In this document: positions 22,466 to 34,405 of the stretch, piece by piece
Layout of the letters: every line of letters begins with the position of its first letter
Numbering within the stretch: position 1 is the stretch's first letter
NCBI GenBank assembly: GCA_963971285.1
Contig: OZ020246.1
Coordinates: 9,655,217 to 9,719,216, forward strand
From: Astropecten irregularis
Lineage: Eukaryota; Echinodermata; Asteroidea; Paxillosida; Astropectinidae
DNA length: 64,000 nucleotides
Direction: 5' to 3'
The notes under the pieces: model-generated
The model's database searches: none
What the model saw: only the letters and a program-made list of their open reading frames with translations
What the model was told of the DNA's origin: nothing
Translations under genes and position numbers: made by a program

Positions 22466-22700
22466 GGGATATGGCGGTGTGTGCGTGGTTTCATGGCTTC
22501 TGACTGCCAAACGAACAAAGATAATTGACTATTATTTTGGTCATCACCAACCTATTATATAGGGCTGGATAGCTCAGTTGGTAGAGCGTCTATACGGTAT
22601 TCAGGAGGTCGCCGTTTCGAATCCCACTCCAGTCAATTTTTCTTTGTTCACTTTTCAATTCAGTCAGTTTTCCTTGTGGTTATTTGATGATGACTTTTTT
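22466..22700 (+). mobile_element. tRNA-derived SINE, copy 1
   Basis: The tRNA-like head (22563-22634) has an A box TAGCTCAGTTGG, a B box TTTCGAATCC and a pairing acceptor stem GGCTGGA/TCCAGTC. It is preceded by GGCGGTGTGTGCGTGG and followed by the tail CAGTTTTCCTTGTGGTTATT. The same order recurs at 35252, so this is a SINE. The T stem pairs poorly and base 33 is not T, so it is unlikely to be a working tRNA gene. Confidence 0.75.
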
Positions 22701-23280
22701 ATGCTAATCAGTTTTGCGGAACATGAGAAACAAAACAACGATTGAAGTCCTAATAATTATGTCATGGGGCTTTAAAGATTCGAAGGTATTAAGTTTCTAC
22801 TTCACTATTGATTAATGATAGTAATTAACTAACGGTGGCGATTGTCATTAAACAATAAGCTTTTATCTTTTCTTTTGCAATTTGCATTGTGTTTGATTCC
22901 GTTCACATTATAGTCAATTTTTTTAAGGGGATGACGGTGACCCCATTTCTGTGCATTAATTGTGGACATTTAAAACTCCTTTTAGAATAAACAGGTGTCG
23001 TGTTGATAAATGAAGTGTTTCATTGTAATGATACGATACATTTGTCTTATTGTCTTTTATTAAAGCCATTTATTTCGTCTGTTGCGGACATAAAAAAAAG
23101 TGAGATACAAAGGTTGTATGATAAATATGTATTACTCATTGTTCGTAACTTCCTGGTTCCACACGTGGTGTAGAAACTCCATTGTTGTGGGGTAGTTGGT
23201 TTAAATGACGCTGTTATAATTATTCTGTGCTTTTATACCACCTATACATACTCCAATGTAGGGTGTGGGTCGGTGAGTCG

Positions 23281-23297
23281 GGGGGGGGGGGGGGTAT
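23281..23297. repeat. G homopolymer run
   Basis: An uninterrupted run of about 16 G. Other long G or C runs are at 16772-16783, 43852-43866 and 48001-48017. Confidence 0.8.
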
Positions 23298-24668
23298 AGG
23301 GGAATCCCCTCGGTAGGGAATTCCAGGGGTTTACCCCTGTCATTCCATAGGGGGGTCACGCAACCCCCATTTTTTGTTTTGGTTAAATTGGCACGCCAGC
23401 AGCTGTTCGTTAGAGCTTCGTACGAATGTTGGACAAGGTTTAGCCTATAGGCAACAAGGTCTGCGCACAAAGACCCATAAGCACCTGCTCTATGCGATAA
23501 AGTGCCCATGGCCGTGCGGCATGGGTGAATATAAATAATATTTGTTAGTGACATAAAGAAACAATATGATATGATATTCCAGGACAAGCGAGGAGTATTA
23601 TTTGATACAGAAAGCAATAACTTGGACTATAACTCATAAGAGAATTAAATTACAGTGTGCCTAGCCTATGCGGCTGCCTCTTTGGTGGCTAGGTTTATAC
23701 AGACCCTTCCTCATTTCTAAGTAATAGACACTAAGCCTGCGTGGAAGTTTCAGTAAGTTAGTTTTCTGCTTTCCTTTGAAGCGCAGTAGCCGGAAAAACG
23801 TTGTTGTTTTAGTGGATGCATGGGTAATTTGAGCCTCGTATAGAATATGTACAATGTTATACATTGGGGATTATTATTTTATTTTATTTATTTATTTTTT
23901 TTTTAGAACTGAAGACTCCGATCATTAAGGTAAACTGAGGCGATTTGATGTTGTTTTTTTTGCATCCAGATTCCAGGACCTCTGGGTATATTTCAAAGGT
24001 TAACATTTCCCCGAATACAAACAAATTTAGGTGTAGCTGTGACTCTTGGGAGCTTGGAAGTAGTTGAGCGTTTTGTGCCGTCGAGTTAAAATGATTTTAG
24101 ATTGTTTGATGTTATTTCCCATTTTTGAAGGGAGTGAAAATTTTAAAAAACCCAAAAGGATCCTCAAAATAGGACGAGTTTGTTTAATATAAAAGGGTAG
24201 GCTATAGTAGATTGCCGGATCAGGGAAATCCCCACCCCCAGAAGAACTGGTCCTCGGTCTCGGAATCATAATCACGGAGAAAGTTTTCTGTTTTCTGTTT
24301 TTCTCTCTCCTTTTCTTTAGGCCTCACCTTTGAGTGACCCTTTTGGGCCGGGGCAATATTTGTAAAAAAAGAAAGAAAAGAAAGCAGTCCTATCACCATG
24401 AAAATCCCCAGGTTTACAGAATTCCAAACTTTGGTCACTACAACAACAGAATCTACTTTCGTTATGTTGGGAAGATACACACAATTCCGCTCTACATTTT
24501 GTTGACAAAATCAAAAACCTATCAGAATCGACATTATGAGCTGAATAATCCTGGCCATCAGTTGGTCGCATTCCACTGTCTGTGTGTAATCTACAGGCTT
24601 AAGACATATACCTGCCACGGGTAAATGAACTGTTTTACTGGTGGTTGATTTTGACGGCATATAGGGAT

Positions 24669-24891
24669 TTTACGAAACGGAGGCTCAGGCTCAGTCTCAG
24701 TCTCAAGTTTTCATTTCGTGAATCCATTCTGAAATAAAGGGTATCAAAAAGAGGCTTTTGGCTGCGGTTCGGAAGGAGATTCTCTGGTTGGAAAAGGAAA
24801 ACAGAGATTCAGCTTCAATGAAAAAATACAACCTATATTTTCAGCATAATGTCAGTGCTGAGCTTGAGCCTAAGCCTCCGTTTCGTAAACC
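24669..24891. mobile_element. Family D element, copy 2
   Basis: Ends TTTACGAAACGGAGGCTCAG and CTAAGCCTCCGTTTCGTAAA. The interior TCGTGAATCCATTCTGAAAT...ATTCTCTGG is shared with the copies at 1261, 31742 and 43209. Confidence 0.78.
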
Positions 24892-25181
24892 CACATAGTT
24901 AAACGAGCTAACAAAAAAGAGGGCGCTGAATTGCAGGGGCGATCGCTGTACAAAAACAATTAATGTTATTCATATATATAATCAATACTTCTTGTATTAT
25001 ATCCTGTGTTTTTCGTAAATTTAGTGTGAGAAAAACTTCTGTCAGTTTCGAGGGAAAAATGTCTCGATTTTGTAAATTATTTTTGTTGCCGAGTCTCGAT
25101 TTACATTGCATTTAGGAATCAAAGACCGTGTTGCCGTCATTGTGAATAGTTTTCAGATTCGTCTTTAATTTCTACATTTAA

Positions 25182-25370
25182 AGGTAGTATCATACTTTGG
25201 TTTTTATCAAAGAAATACAGATTCATGGGCAAAAATATCAAGACAGATACAGTAACAGTCATCTGTGAAAATTTCAGTCCCATTCGGTGTCCACTTTTTG
25301 AGAAAGCAGTGAAAAACAGCCACAGTATTTCTTAAGACTTTTCTCTTTTGATCTTTTAAAAGATCATAAA
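25182..25370 (+). mobile_element. Family A MITE, copy 8 (right half missing)
   Basis: The left end and left half match other copies. The element stops just after the central palindrome GATCTTTTAAAAGATC, where the bases switch to the complementary-strand version (ATAAATAAAA), so the break lies at the palindrome. Confidence 0.8.
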
Positions 25371-26189
25371 TAAAAACCATGTTGTAAATATTATACGTTT
25401 TTCTAAGTGCAGCAGGTGGATGAAAGGATACGAAAAAATTCACGGTCAGAAGCAAGGTTTATTCCAGAGTCAGTGCGGATACAAACGACAGAATTGTTTT
25501 AATGACAAGGCTATACAGTTTCACAAATTAGTCAGAATTTTTTAGACACACGGCAAGCAAGGGCATTTTGCGACGAAACTATCTTAAACAATCGGTTAAA
25601 CAAAACAGCCTTGTTTAATTTGGCTAAAAAAGTAACAAAGCACGATCCTCTGGGATGTAAAACACGAACAAACTTGACCTTTTTTTGTCACGTTTTTCTC
25701 CAAAGTGCCCCGGCCAGGCCATGCAGACGCATCCCTAGTTTTATTTCCAGGAAATTGAATAAAATTATATGGTAGGAAATACAACCGTATACGCTAGTGC
25801 CTATAACAGCATTTACCAATACGATATCGCCTATTATACCCAACCCATGATAGTGCAAAGGAAGCTATAGCGTTGCGTGTGTCACAATTAGCTTTAAAGT
25901 TTTAATGTCTCTATAATTTTGTTGGCGAGACAGGGGTCTGGTGTGAGTTTTGATCTTTGTTAATTTTCAGGTCATTAATGGTTTGGCAGGCGGGTGATAA
26001 TTGAACTCCATATTGCTTAAAAGCATACTATTTCTCAAAGATAGAAATCGGGGGAACATTTGTGTTTCTTCTTCACGCCTAATAAAAAAGAAAGAGAGTA
26101 TAAGCATTAGTGAACAAAGAGACAGAAAATCGATCATAAAACAACCAATCAACAAATAAATTATTAACCAAACAGTCAGAGAAACAGTC

Positions 26190-26660
26190 AGCCAGCCAGC
26201 CTGGGGGAGGAAGGTCATGTAGTTAATCAGGCAATTTACAAGCCACTCATGCAGCCATCCAACCAACCAACCTGCCAACCAACTAACCTGCCAGGTTGAC
26301 CAACGCACTAACCAACCTGCCAAACAAAATGCAAACCAGCTAAACAACCAAGTAACCAACTTACCAACCAACTAACCTGCTAAGTTGACCAACGCACTAA
26401 CCAACCTGCCAAACAAAATGCAAACCAGCTAAACAACCAAGTAACCAACCTGCCAACCAACTAACCTGCCAAGTTGATCAACGCACTAACCAGCCAGCCA
26501 AACAAAATGCAAACCAGCCAAACAAACAACTAGCCAACTGACCATCCAGCCAACCCCACCACCAAACTATTATACCAAAAAAAGCAATCAACCAAACAAT
26601 CCAACAACCATGTAGATAATCAGCCAACAAAGAAACAAACCGACCAACCAACCGACCACT
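26190..26660. repeat. CCAACC-rich block with an 89-bp tandem repeat
   Basis: ACTAACCTGCCAAGTTGACC recurs at 26282, 26371 and 26460, an 89-bp period over three units. It is flanked by simpler CCAACCAA repeats. A Trp/Leu-rich frame on the minus strand here is a by-product of the repeat. Confidence 0.8.
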
Positions 26661-26678
26661 ATTATAGGCCTATACACT

Positions 26679-26919
26679 GGGGCCAATTTCATAAAACTGT
26701 TAAGCACAAAAATTTGTTTAGCACAAAAATGTCTCGCCCAATAAAACGAAGCACCATTGAAAATTCCATTTGAAATTCATGGTCAGCGAACAACAGCCAA
26801 AGAACAATTTCAAGTGATACACAACACGTGAAAATTTGGTTGTTAACCCTGTTTTTATTAAGACAGAAATGTCATGCTTAGCAAATTTTTGTGCTTAAAA
26901 GTTTTATGAAATTGGCCCC
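26679..26919. mobile_element. Family B element, copy 4
   Basis: From GGGGCCAATTTCATAAAACT to GTTTTATGAAATTGGCCCC. The interior is in reverse orientation (CATGGTCAGCGAACAACAGC). Confidence 0.82.
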
Positions 26920-27159
26920 TGGCCCACAGCTAAAATAGACGGCGACACAAACATGACATGCATAAAATGCATTGGCCTATATAAACATTCATGCTGTACT
27001 TGTCTACATGTAAGAATTTCAGATCAAACATCCTTTCCCTAATTATATTAACCTAAATTGCAAATAAGTAACATATAAATACAGTTTCTACAGTGTGTCC
27101 TATTTCCATTGTTTAAAACTAGGAAGTGTTCAAGTTAAGTGACAAACAACATTGCCTTT

Positions 27160-27345
27160 TGGGTTTTAATCCAGAAAATAGTAAAACAAACACCGAAAAA
27201 TAGTTTGATCTGTTTTCTACAGTTTCTGTAAATGACATGAGCTGAACGTTTCACAGGTTTGTTTTTATTCCATGACAAATCAAATTATGAACGGTCTGCA
27301 GCTGTTCTGTCACCTTTACCAATTCTGTATTTGTTTAAGCAAATG
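27160..27345. repeat. Degraded relative of the 28232-28749 repeat
   Basis: Blocks such as TCCAGAAAATAGTAAAAC, ACACCGAAAA, TTCACAGGTTTGTTTTTATT and CACCTTTACCAATTCTGTAT occur in the same order as in the later copy, with many changes. Confidence 0.4.
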
Positions 27346-28231
27346 AAACGCCGTTACAACAAACCTTGTATGTTGTTGAACTCTTGTTTATAAATACACA
27401 ATCACTACATTAGTAGATCTGTGCCATTTTGTTATATTACTTTCATCTTGAATCTATAAACGTATTTTCTCTAATCAAACTAATTGATTTAGGATTTTGT
27501 TTTTACTCGCACTACATTAGGACGTACGACCGTTTGTAAAAATAGCGATACGGTCGGTGGTTGTAAAAATACTGCGTCATTGATTCAACATGCGTCACAG
27601 TTGATGTGTTTTTTTACAGCACTGATGATGATGCCAAACTTGCTCTCTTTTCCACAAATACCTTTTTCAGATTTTCAACTCAGCAGGCGGTTGAGTTATG
27701 TACGGTTTGTGAAACCCGTGACCAAAAGTGTGTTCTGAAACAGTTTTTTTGGCTATTTGGAAAGTCTTGTGCCGGCAACCACAAACTATTTTTACCCACT
27801 TGTCATTGATGTCATCAGGCACTATTTCAAAATGATTGGCCGTTTACTTTGTTTGTTTGTCAACAAAATGTATTGATATTGACGTCTGTATACAAAACAT
27901 ACGGACCTCCATCACGTGTATATAAGTCATGATCTCCACATCATGTTTTGTTTATTCGAATATTTGTGAAATTGTTTGAGGCAATTTCCACAGTTTTTAA
28001 CAGATGATTTTGAAACGAAGTAAAGTTGTTAGAATGAATAAAACAATATAATGAATAACTCGTGATGTAGGCTTATGTGCCCTATAGCAGAATTAACGAC
28101 AGGTAACAAACCTGGGCCTAAATTTTCCTATTTTTTCCAGTTTTCTTTTTAACGTTTTTCTCTCATGTTTATGTTTTCTTTTGGAGAACTTAAGAAGACT
28201 TAGTTCTCTATGATTTATTGCACACCGTTAA

Positions 28232-28749
28232 AGGGAGCATATAGGATTTGCAAGGCCTCCAAAAAAAGTTGAGTTTGAGACAGAAAATTGACTTAACAGT
28301 TCATAAACAGTCACCATGAGAAATCTTGGTTCATCAGATGCTGGGTTTTTTAAGGAAATCAGGATTGAGTGTCTTTTCCAAAGGTCGTTCGTCCTATAAC
28401 GATTTTTGGAACAAACAATAAAGGAATTGTTTTAGTTATCCCCTTTCACTCAAGGTATGAAGATGGTGCTAGTAAAAACATACCGTTAAAACATTTCCAC
28501 CTGAAATGCTGTATTTATCCATGCAGAAATGAGTCAAACAAAGACCGAAAACAGTTTTGATCTTGAGGTAAGATCAAAACCATTCTTCATGTTTTATAAG
28601 AAAAATTTAGTCGGGTTTTCGCTATTTTCTCATGACTCAGATGTCCGATTGAGCTCAAATGTTCACAGGTTTATTATTTCATGTACAATGTTTGATCAGA
28701 CAAAGTATGAGTGCTGTCCTGTGACCTTTACCAATCATGTATTGTACCT
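28232..28749. repeat. TTAA-flanked relative of family A (diverged or composite)
   Basis: The left end AGGGAGCATATAGGATTTGC and right end CATGTATTGTACCT both abut TTAA. Its middle (28453-28560) matches the right half of family A (ACATACCGTTAAAA, CTGAAATGCTGTATTTATCC). Its first 80 bases reappear inverted at the left edge of the window. It may be one older element or two nested ones. Confidence 0.55.
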
Positions 28750-28864
28750 TTAACGTGTAGTTAAAACTGTTATGTATATTTAGCTCAATAGTTCGCGTTT
28801 GACGTTACTGCATGGGGCACGATAATGTTCATTCTTCATAGTGGTTTATGAACGGTTTGTTTAA

Positions 28865-29194
28865 AGGTAATATCATACTTTGGTTTTTATCAAAGAAATA
28901 CAGATTCATGGGCAAAAATATCAAGACAGATACAGTAACAGTCATCTGTGAAAATGTCAGTCCCATACGGTGCCCACTTTTTGAGAAAACAATGAAAAAC
29001 GGCCACAGTATTTCTCAAGTCTTTTCTCTTTTATTTTTGATCTTTTACAAGATCAAAAAGATTTCCAGTCGTTGTTTTACTAAATTCTGGACAAATACAC
29101 CATTTCAGGCGGGAAAAACTTTAACGGTATGTTGATAGGTAAATCTGTGAACATTTCTGTTTTGGTTTCTTAATACCAAAGTATGATACTACCT
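28865..29194 (+). mobile_element. Family A MITE, copy 9 (internal deletion)
   Basis: TTAA flanks at 28861 and 29195. The right half lacks the ACCACCATCTTCATACCC stretch found in other copies. Confidence 0.83.
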
Positions 29195-29803
29195 TTAACA
29201 TCTATATAATCATCGGTGTTGGTTGATTTTCCCATTGTTTTCCTCCCTTGTAAAGTAATTAAGTGCAATGAAATGAGATAAGAAAAGTACAGGGAAGGTC
29301 AGGTACACGCTGACCCCAATTTCACCTATTCACTGCCTTCATATCTAGGGGGATCCCAATTCATGCACTTTTGCTTTACCCTTGAACCGTCCAGCGGTTA
29401 GGCATATCGTCGTGGTTAGCCTATTACACCTGTACGTAGAGTATAGACTCATCATAGGCCTAACCTGTGCCCCTCTGGTTCATATCCTGTTCGGCAGGAA
29501 GAGGCCGAGCTCAATGTCCCGCGTGGAAGTTATAGGAAAAATTATCCCAGTACCCATCGTAAAGAGATATTTCTGATTATGTCGAACTGGGCATGGTTTT
29601 TTTTTTTTGCTGCGTGGCTTCCAGGAAGAAGTGCTATTGTAGCGAGGGTCGTGGATTGAACTTGTGGCGTGTATACCGGGTGCCGAGCTCGATCTTCACC
29701 GTGCCTGTGACTTCAGGCCCACACGCCCACATACTGGGAACTGTGAAACGTGAAAAGCTCCACAGAATGCACACGCCCTTCAAAGGCGTAAAAACCTGTT
29801 CAT

Positions 29804-29912
29804 GGCTCGATTTCACGAAAAAGCTAAGGCAGATCGCAACATGTGTAATTGCTAAGCAAAGTATGATCAACTCATCTAAGAGATGAATCGCAAATCTTTG
29901 TGAAATCGACCA
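29804..29912. repeat. Short family C-like foldback
   Basis: GGCTCGATTTCACGAAAAAG and CTTTGTGAAATCGACC share the family C ends, but the interior differs (AGATCGCAACATGTGTAATT). Confidence 0.5.
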
Positions 29913-29940
29913 ATGTAGCAGGTTTGTCACTGCCAATGCT

Positions 29941-30120
29941 GAATTTCACGCTCACGGCAGGTTTTTCACGTTAAAAGCTGGCTTGCCACACCCACAGAAG
30001 GTTTTTCACGCTCACGACAGCTTTTTTAAGCTCATGGCAGTTTTTTCACGCAAACAGCAGGTTTTTCACGTTCACAGTAGGTTTTTCACACTCATAGGAG
30101 ATTTCCACGAGTGAGCAGGT
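29941..30120. repeat. 20-bp tandem array, about nine units
   Basis: Units of the form GTTTTTCACG + 8 bases + AG start at 29941, 29961, 29981, 30001, 30021, 30041, 30061, 30081 and 30101 in exact 20-base register. The first ten bases are the more conserved part. Confidence 0.8.
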
Positions 30121-30587
30121 TGTCACGAACGACAATTTTGTCCAAAATGGCCAATTATTTTTTTTTCTATTTTTGTTTTATTGTCGGCCCATTCGGTCGA
30201 CAATTCCAGTGGTTGAAGTTTATGATAAAATAATAATAGTTTTGAAAAAAAAGGTAGTAAAAGATGAGTGGCAAAGATCAACATTATAACCGTTTAGCTT
30301 AGCTATGAGAATTGTCGTTGTTCATATAGTTCACTGCGATATATCCTTCTAAAAATGCTGCCCGTAGTCTCGAAATGCACATTAAAACAAAATCGCACAA
30401 CTAAAAACTGAATTCTCTTGCCACAATAGAAATTTAAGATACCTGGAACATAATTATAAACAAATTCACTTACAAAGGGAACTCTCTGGCTGTTTTGACA
30501 ACGTCAAAGGTTCGTTTCAAATAAATATGCATTTTGAAAAAAGAAGAAGAAGAAACACTGGAAGAACCCAACACAGCCCCTAGGTCT

Positions 30588-31010
30588 GTATACAGGTTGT
30601 CCCAGAAAAAACGAAACCGAGATTTGTGAGTGTTTAATCCTATATTAATCCTATAAACGAAGGATTTGAAAAACATGAATTTTCAATCCATTTTAAAGGC
30701 AGATATCTCTGTCATCCCTTGCTCATTTTTCTTGACTGAGGCATCATTTGAAAGGCCATGAAATGTAGTTTCTAGAAATGTGATTGATTCTTTAAAATAA
30801 AAATATCGTTGTGCAAATTACTTTTTGATAGCCTTGCTTCATATTGTCTTTACTCACTCATGCGTGCAGTATGGATCATGTGAATGGTATCAAATGAAAG
30901 CTGAGGAAAACAGCTTTCCAGATATGTGTCATTTATTATTCATAAGTGAAATTAAAATAGGATTAAACACTGACAAATCTCGGTTTCGTTTTTCTGGGAC
31001 AACCTGTATA
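30588..31010. mobile_element. Mariner-like MITE with long inverted ends
   Basis: TACAGGTTGTCCCAGAAAAA opens the element, and its complement GGGACAACCTGTA closes it. The inverted repeat extends about 50 bases inward, and TA flanks both sides. The end sequence is of the Tc1/mariner type. No transposase. Confidence 0.78.
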
Positions 31011-31741
31011 CTTAGGCCCTATAATCCTTGCCATCTTTATACCTAGCAAATCTTTGATTGTGTTCTCCACTCTTATCAATGTAAGGCTTAAGCCATCCAT
31101 TGTAGAAGAATTGAGAATTTGTATTGTGAATACAGTACAATACAATACAATAGCCAGGATGCAATAGTGAAACTCGTGAATAACATTTTGCGAAGAGAAG
31201 TAAAATGTTGAGGGAACACGCAGCAGTCTTCTCGATAACTTCTCGATGACTAGAAGGACGCCCTCATTCGGTTGTAGTGGTGCATTTTCAGGTATACATG
31301 TGGCGCGTTTTAATGAGGGATGGGTGTAAGAATATGAACAGGCGTGGTACGTATGAGTCTGACTTGTAAGAGAAAACTTGGAGAAACTTGTAAGAAATTT
31401 GACTGGTTAGTTTGAAATAATTATAGTCTTTAAAACGAAACAAGACAGGCAAAGCAAGATGTCTTTTCGTGCAAATGTGAATTACTCAGTTTTTGAATAA
31501 TTCTACTGATTTTCAATCATGCACGTGCGCATTTCAAGACTTTGAATGCTCGATGGAATCACTGTTGCTATGTCACGTGATTCTGAAAGCTGTCATTGCG
31601 CAGTAACCTCTGACCTTTGTATGAATGATCTGGTGCCTTTATTTCATTCCAAAGCATTGAGAACGATGTATTGGTGCTGGACTTCTCATTTTGAAAACAT
31701 TTTCCCTTGTATGACGTAATGTGACATAATGTAGTAACATG

Positions 31742-31972
31742 GCGTTTACGAAACAAAGGCTTAGGCTCAGGCTCAGGCTTCAGCTCAGTGACCGTATGCT
31801 GAAAATATAGGCTGTGGATTTTCACTGAAGCTGAAACTCTGTTTTCCTTTTCAAACTAGAGAATCTACTTCAGAACCGCAGCCAAAAGCCTCTATTTTGA
31901 TACCAGTTATTTCAGAATGGATTCACGAAATGGAGCCGGAGCCTGAGACGGAGCCTGAGCCTCCGTTTCGAG
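31742..31972. mobile_element. Family D element, copy 3 (reverse)
   Basis: GTTTACGAAACAAAGGCTTAG at one end and GAGCCTCCGTTTCG at the other. The interior is the reverse complement of copy 2. Confidence 0.75.
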
Positions 31973-32073
31973 TGTCCTCTATAATTAATTTGGGAAGAAA
32001 AAAATGTGAATGGCTATCATTCATTATTTTGTAGGGCACGGCCATTAACTACCCTCATCGAGCTATCAACAGT

Positions 32074-32320
32074 GACCAATTCCACGGCGCTGCTTAGCAC
32101 AAAAATTGGCTAAGCATGACATTTCAGACTTAGTAAGACAGGGTTAACAACCAAATTTCCATCACGTTGCATGCTGTGTATCACTTGTGATTGTTCTTTG
32201 GCTGTTGTTGGCTGACCATGAATATCAAATGAAATTTTCAATGGTGGTTTGTTTTATTAGGTGAGACATTTTTGTGCTAAGCAAATTTGTGAGCTTAACA
32301 GTTTTTATAAAATTGGCCCC
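32074..32320. mobile_element. Family B element, copy 5
   Basis: The left end is diverged (GACCAATTCCACGGCGCTGC), the right end TTTATAAAATTGGCCCC, and the interior as in copy 1. Confidence 0.75.
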
Positions 32321-33660
32321 TGGCCTGAGGATTTGAGAGGGTTCTTGGACATGAGCACGTGATTTGTACAAGTAGGTCAAGTCAAGGACTCGCCTCTCCG
32401 GGTTGGGGTGTCCATCCAGTGCGAGTCGGAGCCGGCTCGCTGTGCTATTTCAGCCGGCCCGGGCTCGCTATCTTTCCGCCCCACGCACACACCGTGCGTT
32501 CTTCCTGCCTGTTTTTTTTTTTTGAGAGGGGACCGCTAAAAAAAGACGAGCAGAGTCTAAAATTATGACAAACAATGCACGAGGGTACCATGACTCATCC
32601 ACCGGAAGTGACTATACTTACACCGGAAGGGGTTCCCCAGCTCATTTGCATGAAGGGCAGTTAGGCCACGTGACAATAAAAAGTAAATCGAACTGCAATC
32701 ATTTGTCAGCATGCGGGAAACTCATCACCAATTGGGAGAGATTTTTGGTTCAGGATGAGTTGAAGAATTAGTGACTTAATTGGTGCTATTTACAGTCCTG
32801 ATTCACCCGAAACTTTATCACCTGGTTGCTGTTTTAGTTAACAGCTGGAGTTTCAGTTAAAATTGAAGCCACAATTCCCAATTGTTGAGTTGACATCATA
32901 ATATATCCATGAGTAGGATTCGGTCCCTTACGTCATGATGTGTTGTGTAGCCATCATCATCATCATCGTTTTTGTCTTTAGATTTCTTCTAGTTTTGAAC
33001 GGACTGGCTCCCTCTCGTCTCTTAAGATACACCGTTGATAATTGCAAATTCGTTGATGGGAATTCGATGTTTGTTTTTTTTCGATAAAAAGAAAACCGCG
33101 CAAAGTTTGTTAATGTTAATATGCTGGGCTTGCCCAGGGATCATCATGGGTCAGAGGTCAACTACGATGGTCTGTGATGGTCATTATTTCAATAAAACTT
33201 GTTTTCTTTATAGATTGTAGCCTGAAGACTGTAAAAAGAAGGACAAATTTAATAGCTATAGGGAAATTTAGTTTAGTTGACAGTTAATTTCAGAAAAGGG
33301 ACATTTTCTTTTTGGTCATATTTTTCGTCCTATTCGCAGCGAACGGCCGTCGGTTCTTTGAAATCTGTATTCGACGACTGATTGCTGCAAGCGTATATTT
33401 AGAGAGAGTATTCTAAATTCTTGTGATAAAATGATTTGGTAGAATGATTGCCCTCTCAGCAACTTAACAGGTTAAGCTTGATTGCCTCAAAGAGTGTCAG
33501 GTTCCTAAAGAAAAAGTACACACCCAGTAATAGCTATTCAATTCCAGCCATTTTCCAACGATTCCCAACAATTTCAGATTACTATAGCTTTGAATTACAT
33601 GTACATGAACATAATTTGCTTCGAAAACTTTCAGACTTTCTTTTCAAGAAGCTTGTTTAA

Positions 33661-34013
33661 AGGTTGTATCATACTTTGGTAAGAGACCAAAACAGAAATG
33701 TTCACAGATTAACGTATAACTTTCAGGGTATGAATATGGTGCTAGTAGAAACCTACCGTTAAAATTCTTCCGCCTGAAATGGTGTATTTATCCAGAAATT
33801 AGTAAAACAACGACCGAAAATCTTTTTGATCTTTTAAAAGATCATAAATAAAAGAGAAAAGACTTAAGAAATACTGTGGCTGTTTTTCACTGTTTTCTTA
33901 AATAGTGGGCAACGTATGGGACTGAAATTTTCACAGATGACTGTTATTGTATCTGTCTATTTTTGCCCATGAATCTGTATTTCTTTGATAAAAACCAAAG
34001 TATGATACTACCT
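33661..34013 (-). mobile_element. Family A MITE, copy 10 (reverse)
   Basis: TTAA at 33657 and 34014. The copy is near full length with slightly altered ends (AGGTTGTATCATACTTTGG). Confidence 0.85.
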
Positions 34014-34373
34014 TTAAGCACAGAAGACCGTTCCACGATAGGATTATATTTTCGTCTCTACCTCATCTTTTACGCGGTCAACCAAGCCCTGCAACTTTTG
34101 AGGAAAGTTTGCACAAAACTCAAGTTTAGTTTTGTGCAACTTCCAAATATCAATCAAGCCAAAAGTTGGAACTTCAGCATAATTATTATTATACTCCCTG
34201 GCTGGGTTTGGTGAGCAGTTTTTTTTGCCGTGGTGGTCCTGTGTCCTCAATTTCTATCCGAGGGGGAAAGTATATACACGTAGGCTCTATTTTTAAACAT
34301 AAATAACGGAACAATAATTTGAGTTAATACGTGTGATAAGAAAAATACACCGCCACATCTACTGTGCGTAAGT

Positions 34374-34405
34374 GTTGCCATGGCGACGGAAAATCTGGCG
34401 GGAAA
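34374..34405. promoter_or_regulatory. X-box-like palindrome next to an E2F-like site
   Basis: GTTGCCATGGCGAC (34374-34387) differs by one base from the perfect RFX X-box palindrome. GGCGGGAAA (34397-34405) fits the E2F consensus. Both lie in a short GC-rich island. No exon is evident nearby, so the role is unknown. Confidence 0.35.

Larger units (their letters stand above)
21300..25170. other. Intergenic, repeats only
   Basis: Apart from the SINE at 22466, a G run and a family D element, nothing coding is seen. A B-box-like GACGGTTCGAATC at 22239 hints at another decayed tRNA-like repeat. Confidence 0.5.
30130..33656. other. Intergenic, repeats only
   Basis: Between the mariner-like, family D and family B elements the sequence is unique. 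A GC-rich stretch at about 32380-32510 has no recognisable product. Confidence 0.5.

Noticed and set aside
22563..22634. Functional tRNA gene
   Set aside because: The head has A and B boxes and a paired acceptor stem, but the T stem pairs poorly, base 33 is not T and the flanks recur at 35252. A SINE explains it.
25967..26371. Trp/Leu-rich 134-residue membrane-like protein on the minus strand
   Set aside because: It is a translation of CCAACC tandem repeats.
29941..30120. CRISPR-like array
   Set aside because: The units are contiguous 20-bp tandem repeats without spacers, in a eukaryotic genome.
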